Source: JBEIUO01 sp964549785
Lineage (GTDB): Bacteria > Planctomycetota > Phycisphaerae > Phycisphaerales > UBA1924
Assembly: GCA_964549785.1 (NCBI GenBank)
Contig: CAZJXA010000141.1
Span: 1 to 8,876, forward strand
Direction of reading: 5' to 3'
DNA length: 8,876 nt
Part shown: positions 1-6,122 of the stretch, piece after piece
How the letters are laid out: every line of letters starts with the position of its first letter
How positions within the stretch are numbered: the first letter of the stretch is position 1
Notes under the pieces: generated by a model
Told to the model about the DNA's origin: nothing
The model's input: only the letters and a program-made list of their open reading frames with translations
The model's database searches: none
Position numbers and translations under genes: made by a program

Positions 1-1
1 G

Positions 2-328
2 GACGGCCCGGTGCTCTCCCTGTCGGGCGTCCGGCTCGAAATCAACTCAACCGACACCGTCGCGGTGAACTGCCGCGAATTTACGGTCGCTACAACCCAC
101 GGCGTCACGCTCTCCAGCAAAGAAGACGTCACGCTTCGGGCCGACGGCGAAATCCGGGCGAAGAGCCTGGGTCAGGCCCACATCGACGCCTCCATCATCC
201 AGCTCAACGGCGGCGACCGCGCCGACTATGACGATGCGTCACTCCCGTCTGCCGAACTTGAGTTTCCCGAGTTGCCACCCTCGCCACCCGCGGATGGTGC
301 TGGCGGCGGCTGTTGCTCCGGGCACTAA
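2..328 (+). CDS. C-terminal part of a beta-repeat protein, function unknown (5' end outside window)
   Basis: The reading frame is open from the window edge, so the GTG at 11 is probably an internal Val and the true start lies upstream. About the first 70 visible residues alternate hydrophobic and polar positions in blocks of roughly 15-16 residues (VLSLSGVRLEI, TVAVNCREFTV, VTLSSKEDVTL, AHIDASIIQLNGG). This resembles the beta-helical repeat tails of VgrG/gp5-like spike proteins and other beta-solenoids, where endings such as 'I.LNG' are common. An acidic, Pro-rich linker follows, and the protein ends in a Gly/Cys tail, GGGCCSGH. No catalytic motif is visible. No secretion or phage gene is seen next to it, so a spike role is only a structural analogy. 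The coding frame itself is likely real; the function is unknown. Confidence 0.6.
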   Translation, partial: DGPVLSLSGVRLEINSTDTVAVNCREFTVATTHGVTLSSKEDVTLRADGEIRAKSLGQAHIDASIIQLNGGDRADYDDASLPSAELEFPELPPSPPADGAGGGCCSGH

Positions 329-450
329 AACTCTCGTCATCACGCGGCCGTTTACCCTTGGCCGTCTGCCTCCGACAGCCATTTGCAACGTGCACGCGTT
401 TCGCAGCCCACGCCCGGCGCACCCCATATCCCGGCTACCGTTCGAGACCG

Positions 451-1749
451 GTGAAGTTCGTCATCATCATCCCCGACGGCGCGGCGGACATCCCGATCCC
501 CGAGCTCGGCGATCGGACGCCCTTTGAGGCCGCCCGGATGCCGAACCTCGCCCGCCTCGCTTCGGTCGGCAAGGTCGGATGTGTGCATACCACGCCTCCG
601 GGATTCGAAGCCGGCTCCGACGTGTGCTCGATGAGCCTCCTGGGTTACGACCCGCGTCGGTATCACACCGGGCGTGCCCCGCTGGAAGCCGCCGCCTTGG
701 GCCTCAACCTCAGATGCCGCGAGTGGATTTTCCGCCTCAACTTTGTCACCACGGGCCAACCCGGAACGCCCGACGACGGCCTGATGCTCGATCATTCCGC
801 GGGCGCGATCTCGGACGAGGAAGCACGCATCTTGGTCGTCGACTTGGTCGCTCACTGGAGGCTCATCGAGCCCGAGATCGCGCCGGATTTCACGCTTCAT
901 CCCGGCGTCAGTTACCGCAACATCCTCATCGATTCGTCCGGGCGTAGCTATGCCGGACTCTCGACCACCCCGCCGCACGCTATCCCGCGCGAGCCGTGGT
1001 CCAAGCACCTCCCCGAGGGGTCCGAAGCCGAGGCCGGCGTGTTGACTCGGCTGATGCTCGGTTCGATCCCGTTTTTTGCCGCCCACCCGGTCAATCTCGC
1101 ACGCCTCGCCGCGGGCAAACGCCCCGCCAGCATGGCGTGGATATGGGGCCAAGGAACCAAGCCCGAGGTTCCGTCATTCCAGTCCCGCTTCGGCCTTCGC
1201 GGCGCCATGATTACGTCTGTCGACCTGCTCGCGGGCATCGCTTCCTACATCGGTTGGGACCGTCTCCCAGTTCCCGGCCTGACAAGTTATCACGACACCG
1301 ACTACGCGGGACAGGGCACGGCCACCTGCGACGCCATCGACCGCTACGACCTCGTGTGCTCGCACATCGAGGCCCCGGACGAAATGTCGCATCAAGGCGA
1401 TTGGGAGTCGAAGGTCGCCTCGCTCGAGGCGATCGATGAATACGTCGTCGGGCCCGTGATCAAGCGGTTGCTCGAATACGGCGACCCCGAAGCCAACGCC
1501 CGCGACGTCGGGTGGAGGCTCCTCATCTTGCCCGACCATTTCACGCTCTGCAGTACCCGTAAGCATGACGCAACGCCGGTCCCGTTTGTCATGGCTGGCG
1601 CCTGGGTGCGGGCGATGGTCGAACGCCCGATGAGCGAGCAAGGATCGCAGGAGAGCGACCTTGTGATCGCCGAAGGGCATGAATTGATGGAGTATTTCCT
1701 CCGCAGCGGGCGGCGCGACGTCCGTGCCGGTCGCAAGGGCTCTGCATGA
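451..1749 (+). CDS. apgM: Cofactor-independent phosphoglycerate mutase, archaeal ApgM type (possible homoserine kinase-like paralogue)
   Basis: This is a 432-residue member of the alkaline-phosphatase/iPGM superfamily, expected to interconvert 3- and 2-phosphoglycerate in the cytosol using divalent metals. The start is GTG 451 because the protein then begins MKFVIIIPDGAAD, the usual ApgM N-terminus; an upstream TTG at 313 would add 46 unlike residues and overlap the previous gene. Visible motifs are the metal-binding D9, the nucleophile region GSDVCSMSLLGYDP (S56), HPVN and IWGQGTKP (about 212-237), HDTDYAGQ (281-288), HIEAPDEMSH (305-314, with D310 and H314 as metal ligands), and PDH (361-363) with H372 in RKHDATPVPF. 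The length is normal for the family. Some bacterial ApgM-like proteins are proposed homoserine kinases, and sequence alone does not settle the substrate. The stop codon overlaps the next start (ATGA), which suggests translational coupling. Confidence 0.9.
   Translation: MKFVIIIPDGAADIPIPELGDRTPFEAARMPNLARLASVGKVGCVHTTPPGFEAGSDVCSMSLLGYDPRRYHTGRAPLEAAALGLNLRCREWIFRLNFVTTGQPGTPDDGLMLDHSAGAISDEEARILVVDLVAHWRLIEPEIAPDFTLHPGVSYRNILIDSSGRSYAGLSTTPPHAIPREPWSKHLPEGSEAEAGVLTRLMLGSIPFFAAHPVNLARLAAGKRPASMAWIWGQGTKPEVPSFQSRFGLRGAMITSVDLLAGIASYIGWDRLPVPGLTSYHDTDYAGQGTATCDAIDRYDLVCSHIEAPDEMSHQGDWESKVASLEAIDEYVVGPVIKRLLEYGDPEANARDVGWRLLILPDHFTLCSTRKHDATPVPFVMAGAWVRAMVERPMSEQGSQESDLVIAEGHELMEYFLRSGRRDVRAGRKGSA
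1735..1739 (+). promoter_or_regulatory. Shine-Dalgarno site for the coupled membrane-protein gene
   Basis: AAGGG lies six bases before the ATG at 1746, inside the 3' end of apgM. It supports that start and the ATGA stop/start overlap. Confidence 0.5.
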
Positions 1750-2543
1750 ATCCGGAAGACCCACGCCATCCCCAGGCGTCGCTCGGACAAGGCCCGGTGC
1801 GGCCGGGCGACTCCTTGAATCCTTACGACCTTGCCCCCGCGCCGCCGGCCCCGCCGACTCCGCCCGCATCGCCACCCGAAGCCGGCCCGCCTGCTTCCTT
1901 CTCGACCACGCCCAACACTGGAAATAAAAAGTTTCTCGACGAGTTTGATGACGACACCGATTTCTCCGACGACGCCAACCTCCCACGAAGTCCCCAAGCG
2001 TCCCCCGCCATCGACGGAACCACGCCCACCAACGCCGGCGAACGCCTCGCGCCTTTTGTCGTCCCTGGACGCGGCGAGGCCCCGATTATCGCCGCTGTGG
2101 GCGGCGGCGTGACGGTTGCCGCGATGATCGCCGCCGCCATCTTTGCATCCCGCGCCCAACAGCCGTGGTTCCCCGCGGCGATCGGGGCGCTCTTCAACAT
2201 CCTTCTGCACTCCGCGACCGGTGTGGTCGCGATCGGTGCCGGGGCCCATCTGGCGGGACGTCCACTAGGGTCCATCGCCCTAGGGGCGGCCCGCATGTTG
2301 TTCGCGGTCGCGGCCTTCGGGCTTCTGGTTTCCATCAACATCCCGATCCCCGGCCGCTTCGATGAGTCCATTTTCGGTCTGCTCGGGTACGCCGCGGTGC
2401 TGCTGCTTACGGGCCGCCGAGACCCCAGAGACTGGTTCCCGGTGTTCGGTTCCCACCTCCTGCTCGCGGCCGTCGTGTGGTGCGCGTTCGCAGTGCACGC
2501 GTGGGTGAACACCGCCCCATCGCTGCCCAAGGTGCTTCCATGA
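1746..2543 (+). CDS. Pro-rich, five-helix integral membrane protein of unknown function
   Basis: I do not recognise a family. The 265-residue protein has a long, disordered-looking N-terminal region. Residues 31-49 are almost entirely Pro and Ala, followed by a Lys-Lys and acidic patch (KKFLDEFDDDTDF, 61-73). A hydrophobic C-terminal half follows, with likely membrane helices near 112-134, 141-168, 175-200, 208-222 and 231-254. No signal peptide precedes the Pro-rich tail, so that tail probably faces the cytoplasm. Its ATG overlaps the TGA of apgM in an ATGA junction, with AAGGG six bases upstream, and the ureohydrolase gene starts 22 bases after its stop. It is therefore probably co-expressed with both enzymes. 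Whether it has a metabolic link to them, for example as a transporter, or is simply carried in the operon, cannot be told. Confidence 0.8.
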   Translation: MNPEDPRHPQASLGQGPVRPGDSLNPYDLAPAPPAPPTPPASPPEAGPPASFSTTPNTGNKKFLDEFDDDTDFSDDANLPRSPQASPAIDGTTPTNAGERLAPFVVPGRGEAPIIAAVGGGVTVAAMIAAAIFASRAQQPWFPAAIGALFNILLHSATGVVAIGAGAHLAGRPLGSIALGAARMLFAVAAFGLLVSINIPIPGRFDESIFGLLGYAAVLLLTGRRDPRDWFPVFGSHLLLAAVVWCAFAVHAWVNTAPSLPKVLP

Positions 2544-2565
2544 ACCTCCGTGAGACTGTTGCACC

Positions 2566-3555
2566 GTGACGACACCTTCCCGCAAGACTCAAATCCCCGA
2601 TCCTCGGGTGTCGCCCCGCTTCGCCGGCATTTGCACGTTCTGCCGCTACCCGCGCTTGGCCGACGTGCTGCCGGAAAACAGCCCACCGGACTGGCTTCTT
2701 TATGGTGTACCGTTTGATTCCGGCGTCACCTACCGGCCCGGAGCCCGCTTCGGACCGCGCGCCGTTCGCGAGGCCTCGCAGTACGTCAAACGCTACCACC
2801 TCGGGCACGAGGTGGACGTGTGCGACCGGCTCAGCATCGCCGACGCCGGCGATGCTCCCGTCAATCCCTACGACGTCAGAGGAACGCTTAACGGCGTTAC
2901 TGAGTGGGCGCGGGCCCTGCCCAGACCGGGAAAACTGCTCGCGATCGGCGGCGACCATTCCGTGGCGTACGCCAACATTCGGGCGACGAGGGAGCGGCTC
3001 GGCGAAAGCGCCGGTATCCCGCCCGCGGGCATGGCGCTGATTCACTTCGACAGCCACCTCGACACGGTCGATTCAGTCTGGGGCGAGAAATGGGGGCACG
3101 CCTCGCCGTTCCGGCGGGCCATTGAAGACGGCCTCATCGACCCCGAGGCGATGGTGAGCGTGGGGATCAAGGGCCCCCTCAATTCCAGCTCAGACCTTAA
3201 CTTCGCACGCGACCGCGGAGTCACCATCATCGCTCGAGACGAAATCGGTATTGGGGGAGATACGCAACTCGCGCAGTTCGCCAGAACCCTTAAGGATCGC
3301 CCAGTATACATTACCTTCGACGTCGATGTCGTGGATCCCGCCTTCGCGCCAGGCACCGGCACGCCATGCCCGGGGGGCATCAGTACGACCGAGGCGTTCA
3401 GCCTGCTCCGTTCGCTGAAGGGCCTCGCGATCGTCGGCGCCGACGTCGTCGAAGTCCTGCCCGATCGGGATGTTTCTGACCTCACGGCGTTCTTCGCAGC
3501 CCATGTAATGTTTGAGATACTTGCGCTCGATGCCACGACCGTCGTGGCCCGATGA
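2566..3555 (+). CDS. speB: Agmatinase/guanidinohydrolase-family ureohydrolase
   Basis: This is a 329-residue arginase/agmatinase-superfamily enzyme that hydrolyses a guanidino compound to urea and an amine at a binuclear metal centre. All expected metal-ligand motifs are visible: GGDHS (H131), FDSHLDT (D162, H164, D166) and FDVDVVDPAFAPGTGTP (D252, D254). The region before GGISTTEAF and the VVEVLPDRD segment (E296) also fit. The N-terminal RFAGICTFCRYPRL and the WGHASPFRRAIEDG segment (H178) are typical of the agmatinase/guanidinobutyrase branch rather than classical arginases. The substrate may be agmatine, giving putrescine, but guanidinobutyrate or free guanidine are possible in this branch, so the symbol is provisional. 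The GTG start has no strong Shine-Dalgarno and lies 22 bases after the membrane-protein gene, which suggests an operon with apgM. It is the last plus-strand gene before the convergent junction. Confidence 0.88.
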   Translation: MTTPSRKTQIPDPRVSPRFAGICTFCRYPRLADVLPENSPPDWLLYGVPFDSGVTYRPGARFGPRAVREASQYVKRYHLGHEVDVCDRLSIADAGDAPVNPYDVRGTLNGVTEWARALPRPGKLLAIGGDHSVAYANIRATRERLGESAGIPPAGMALIHFDSHLDTVDSVWGEKWGHASPFRRAIEDGLIDPEAMVSVGIKGPLNSSSDLNFARDRGVTIIARDEIGIGGDTQLAQFARTLKDRPVYITFDVDVVDPAFAPGTGTPCPGGISTTEAFSLLRSLKGLAIVGADVVEVLPDRDVSDLTAFFAAHVMFEILALDATTVVAR

Positions 3556-3591
3556 ATGGCCATCGACGCGCGCGGGCCCCAACTGATTCCC

Positions 3592-3641
3592 GCTCGCAAA
3601 AATGCAGCCGGCACTAATCCCCTTCAGGAACGAGTGCCGGC
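3592..3641 (-). terminator. Probable intrinsic terminator at the convergent junction, for the BON gene
   Basis: A perfect 9-bp inverted repeat, GCCGGCACT at 3607-3615 and AGTGCCGGC at 3633-3641, encloses a 17-base loop. Read on the minus strand, the stem is followed after a few bases by a run of five T (A-run around 3597-3601 on the plus strand), as in a Rho-independent terminator. It lies about 90 bases beyond the BON stop codon. On the plus strand the same hairpin lacks a T-run, so it would be a poor terminator for the ureohydrolase unit. The long loop lowers confidence. Confidence 0.55.
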
Positions 3642-3731
3642 CACGCTTCGGGGGCAAATTAAAATCGGTTGGCGGTTCTATAGATTCAAGGCTCTCATCC
3701 GCCCGCCGATCGTCCCGTTGTGAAGGATCAG

Positions 3732-5147
3732 TTACCGCTTGGTGGTGGAACCGGAGGCCGAGCTCGAGCCACCGCTCATGCTGCTGGACGAGTCGCCGTA
3801 CGACGAGCCGCCAGACAAACTGCCGCCCGCAGAGGAGCCGGAGGTTGCTGCCTTTGTGGCCGCCGAGCCGATGCCCGTCGACGACTTATTCTCGCCCGAG
3901 GAAGAGTCGGAGCTGCCCGAACGGCCCGAGCCGCCCCAGTTGGAGCCCGACTGTCCGGAGGTCGACTGATTTCGCTTCGACACCTTCACTTGATTATCAA
4001 CATCGTTCACGCCCGAGATAGCGGACGCGATCTGCTCAAGGCGATACTTGTCGTTACGGTCTGCGATCTCGCCGGTGAGGGTCACGTTTCCCTTTTCAAC
4101 CTTGACATCAACTTCGTCGCAGTCGATGGCCGAGTCCATCAGTTTCTCGCACACATCGTCCTTGATTCGGTCATCCGCACGGCTCCAGCCCTTTGGCGGG
4201 TTGCCACGCCGACCCGACTGGCCCGACCCAGCGCCGCCACCCGTCCCGGATTGTCCAGAACCAGACGATCCGTAAGAAGGCTGGCCGTATCCGGTCGAGC
4301 CGTACGAGGACGAGCGGTAATCCTGCCCGGAGCCCGTCGAGCCGCCGGAAGATTGGCCTCCGTAAGACGAGCCGCCGCTGCCATAGGAACCGCTTCCCTG
4401 TTGCTGGGAGCCAGCCGAATAGCCGTAGGACGCGGAATCCCGGGAAGGATCGCTGTAGCCGCTCGAGCCGAATTGCTGTCCTTGCTGACCGCCCAAGCCG
4501 TAGCCTTGAAGATTCTGGTTCGAGCGCTGCCCGGAACCCGACTGCCCATACCCGGATTGGCCATAGCCCGACTGACCGGCGCCGTACTGGCCCTGACCGG
4601 ATTGGCCATAGCCTGACTGCCCGGAGCCATACTGGCTCTGACCCGACTGTCCATAGCCGGACGATCCCGAGCCCATGCCCGACTGGCCTGAGCCGTAGTT
4701 CGACTGACCATACCCGGATTGACCGGATCCGTAGTTCGATTGCCCATAACCCGACGAGCCATAGGACGAGCCGCCGCGGCTGCTGCCCGATCCGCCGGTT
4801 TCATAGTTGGCGTCGAAGTTTGGGTTGCTGCGATCTTGCGAGCCGGACTGCCCGTAGCCGGACTGCCCGTAGCCAGACGAGCCTTGCGACCCGTAGTTGC
4901 CCTGCGATTGGCCCTGGCCGGACTGGCCCTGACCGTACTGGCTCTGGCCGGATTGGCCTTGACCGTATTGGCTCTGACCGAACTGGCCCTGCCCGTACTG
5001 GCCCTGCCCGTACTGGCCCTGCCCGTACTGGCTCTGACCGCCCCGCTGGCCGTGCCGTGCGGACTCATCCCACTGATTGAAGAACGGATCGGAGGGGTGG
5101 CCAGAGTTCGAGCCGTCGTTGCGACGTTGATTTCCGTAATTGTTCAC
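3732..5147 (-). CDS. BON-domain protein with long Tyr/Gly/Gln/Ser low-complexity region
   Basis: This 471-residue protein starts at GTG 5147, supported by AGGAG six bases upstream. Residues 1-36 are polar (MNNYGNQRRN, then DPFFNQWDE). Residues 38-312 are low complexity, with about 28 YG dipeptides across the whole protein, mostly in YGQ, SYG or NYG contexts, beginning with five-residue QYGQG units (38-80). A basic joint, RRGNPPKGWSRADDRIKDD (313-331), leads into one BON domain at about 323-390 (CEKLMDSAIDCDEVDVKVEK, GNVTLTGEI, ISGVNDVDNQVKV). A Ser/Gly-rich tail ends in TTKR. BON domains occur in OsmY-like stress proteins and are thought to bind membranes or ligands. OsmY is secreted to the periplasm, but no signal peptide or membrane helix is visible here, so a cytoplasmic location is likely. 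Homologous architectures (low-complexity chain, PKG-x-x-R-x-D-x-RI joint, BON) are known in bacteria but poorly characterised. Confidence 0.88.
   Translation of the reverse strand: MNNYGNQRRNDGSNSGHPSDPFFNQWDESARHGQRGGQSQYGQGQYGQGQYGQGQFGQSQYGQGQSGQSQYGQGQSGQGQSQGNYGSQGSSGYGQSGYGQSGSQDRSNPNFDANYETGGSGSSRGGSSYGSSGYGQSNYGSGQSGYGQSNYGSGQSGMGSGSSGYGQSGQSQYGSGQSGYGQSGQGQYGAGQSGYGQSGYGQSGSGQRSNQNLQGYGLGGQQGQQFGSSGYSDPSRDSASYGYSAGSQQQGSGSYGSGGSSYGGQSSGGSTGSGQDYRSSSYGSTGYGQPSYGSSGSGQSGTGGGAGSGQSGRRGNPPKGWSRADDRIKDDVCEKLMDSAIDCDEVDVKVEKGNVTLTGEIADRNDKYRLEQIASAISGVNDVDNQVKVSKRNQSTSGQSGSNWGGSGRSGSSDSSSGENKSSTGIGSAATKAATSGSSAGGSLSGGSSYGDSSSSMSGGSSSASGSTTKR
3978..4181 (-). other. BON domain coding segment
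   Basis: Residues about 323-390 show the BON pattern: an amphipathic helix (RIKDDVCEKLMDS), a strand with alternating Val (VDVKVEKGNVTLTGEI), a second helix (DKYRLEQIASAISG) and the final VNDVDNQVKV strand. C333 and C343 lie ten residues apart here and are the only cysteines in the protein. Confidence 0.85.
4212..5036 (-). repeat. Degenerate repeat tract encoding the YGQ/SYG-rich region
   Basis: This stretch codes for residues 38-312 of the BON protein and consists of degenerate units of 12-21 bases. The clearest is a 15-base unit, CCCTGCCCGTACTGG on the plus strand, present as three perfect tandem copies at 4987-5001, 5002-5016 and 5017-5031. Imperfect versions continue down to about 4908. 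Units are multiples of three, so copy-number change would keep frame. The same repetitiveness leaves long stop-free stretches in other frames. Confidence 0.85.
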
Positions 5148-5153
5148 ACTGCG

Positions 5154-5158
5154 CTCCT
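5154..5158 (-). promoter_or_regulatory. Shine-Dalgarno site of the BON gene
   Basis: AGGAG on the minus strand, six bases before GTG 5147. It is the best ribosome-binding site in the window and decides the start of the BON gene. Confidence 0.75.
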
Positions 5159-5171
5159 GATATTCGAGGCC

Positions 5172-5187
5172 GCGACCGCCAGGTCGC
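5172..5187 (-). promoter_or_regulatory. Small leader hairpin just upstream of the BON ribosome-binding site
   Basis: A perfect 6-bp inverted repeat, GCGACC/GGTCGC, has a four-base loop. It ends 13 bases before the AGGAG, in the presumed 5' leader of the BON mRNA. It has no T-run and is not a terminator. A role in translation or mRNA stability is inference. Confidence 0.35.
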
Positions 5188-5239
5188 AGCGTTTATTTCT
5201 CATGGCATCGGCACTCTACCAATGCCCTTAACGTTGTTA

Positions 5240-5267
5240 TCCCGGACCTCAGCACTCTCGTCCGGGA
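5240..5267. promoter_or_regulatory. Perfect 8-bp inverted repeat upstream of the BON gene
   Basis: TCCCGGAC at 5240-5247 pairs perfectly with GTCCGGGA at 5260-5267 across 12 bases. It lies between the upstream terminator and the BON start and has no T-run on either strand, so it is not an intrinsic terminator. It could be an operator or an RNA leader structure; I cannot tell which. Confidence 0.4.
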
Positions 5268-5331
5268 GATGACACCCGGCGATGAACTCTTTATGAGTCG
5301 TCATTCATCCGACGTGAAAAACTGGAATGTC

Positions 5332-5365
5332 AAAAAAACATCCGCCCGGGCAACACGCCCGGGCG
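5332..5365 (-). terminator. Strong intrinsic terminator for the DUF883-like/membrane-protein operon
   Basis: CGCCCGGGC (5343-5351) and GCCCGGGCG (5357-5365) form a perfect 9-bp GC stem with a five-base loop. On the minus strand it is followed four bases later by seven T (A-run 5332-5338 on the plus strand). It lies 31 bases after the stop of the three-helix gene. It separates that operon from the BON gene, which therefore needs its own promoter. Confidence 0.88.
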
Positions 5366-5396
5366 AACGTCAAGGGGGTAAAGTGGGATTCGCTGT

Positions 5397-6050
5397 CTAG
5401 GTGCGCGGGGCGGCGTTCTCCGCTAGACTGCTCGTTAACCGCCTGAGCGTCACGTATGCGGAAAAACCCCTAGCGGCGTAGCGAAAAAGCCGAACCGGAC
5501 CGACGACCACCGCCAAGCCGATGGCCGCAGCCGTCCCCGCCGCGATCCATGACCCGGGGATTCCCGGCGAACGCCCTTGGGCGCCCTCGGCCTCACACTC
5601 TTCTTCGTCGCAACTGTTGTCAGGCGCACTCGCGTGTGGCACAGCGGTCTCGGATTGTGCCGCCCCTGCGGGCGGGAATGCTTCGGCTCTCACGCGAGGG
5701 GCCACGACCGCCACCGCCGCCGGGGCGGCTTGGTGCGCTCCTGTGGGGTGCGCCTGGGTGTGTCGCCGTTCCACCCGCTCAACGGGTTCGCGTGTGGAAG
5801 CGGGCGGGACAGGGTCTCCCAAGCGGCCTGCGACAATGCAAAGCACGATCGAAGACAAACTGGTAATTGTCGCAACGACGCCTGCGGAACCGACCCATCC
5901 CATGTAGGGGTAGATCCCGATCGCGGCGGTCACAATCATCGAGATAAAGGCGACCACGCCGAGCCCGACAACGAGCATGTATAAGCCCACACGCGTTGCC
6001 GCGCGCTCGGCCGCAGCCATCATCCGATCCCGTAGTGAAATCGCGGCCAC
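5397..6050 (-). CDS. Three-helix membrane protein, YqjE-like topology at N-terminus, function unknown
   Basis: The start is placed at GTG 6050, because AGAGGGGG sits seven bases upstream; a TTG at 6074 would add eight residues without a Shine-Dalgarno. The 217-residue protein has a short amphipathic N-terminus (SLRDRMMAAAERAATR), two membrane helices near 21-47 and 52-75, a long Ala/Pro-rich linker (about 79-165) with an acidic Cys-containing patch (CDEEECEAE, 147-155), and a third helix near 166-186 followed by a basic end. The first 75 residues resemble the helix plus two-TM layout of DUF1469/YqjE proteins, which often follow YqjD-like genes, but this is topology rather than clear sequence identity. 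The gene follows the DUF883-like gene after 72 bases and ends at a strong terminator, so the two are probably co-transcribed. Confidence 0.78.
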   Translation of the reverse strand: MAAISLRDRMMAAAERAATRVGLYMLVVGLGVVAFISMIVTAAIGIYPYMGWVGSAGVVATITSLSSIVLCIVAGRLGDPVPPASTREPVERVERRHTQAHPTGAHQAAPAAVAVVAPRVRAEAFPPAGAAQSETAVPHASAPDNSCDEEECEAEGAQGRSPGIPGSWIAAGTAAAIGLAVVVGPVRLFRYAARGFSAYVTLRRLTSSLAENAAPRT

Positions 6051-6057
6051 GGTCGTT

Positions 6058-6065
6058 CCCCCTCT
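6058..6065 (-). promoter_or_regulatory. Shine-Dalgarno-like site deciding the 6050 start
   Basis: AGAGGGGG on the minus strand, with a seven-base spacer to GTG 6050. It favours this start over the upstream TTG at 6074. Confidence 0.5.
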
Positions 6066-6122
6066 GTGATCCAAAGTGACGGCAACGCGATCACGAAGCC
6101 CAGATGCATCCTCTCCGCGATG

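Noticed and set aside
313..450. N-terminal extension of ApgM from TTG 313
   Set aside because: The added 46 residues do not resemble the family, overlap the preceding gene, and the conserved N-terminus begins exactly at GTG 451.
4908..5036. CRISPR-like array in the short repeats
   Set aside because: The units are adjacent 15-base coding repeats with no unique spacers, inside a continuous reading frame.
3720..5231. Long open frames antisense to, or in another frame of, the BON repeat region (3720-4616 +, 4193-5080 +, 4719-5231 +, 4139-5068 -)
   Set aside because: They arise because the short repeat lacks stop codons in several frames. Their translations are monotonous Arg/Ser/Thr- or Leu/Ala-rich strings without domains, while the chosen frame has a good Shine-Dalgarno and a BON domain.
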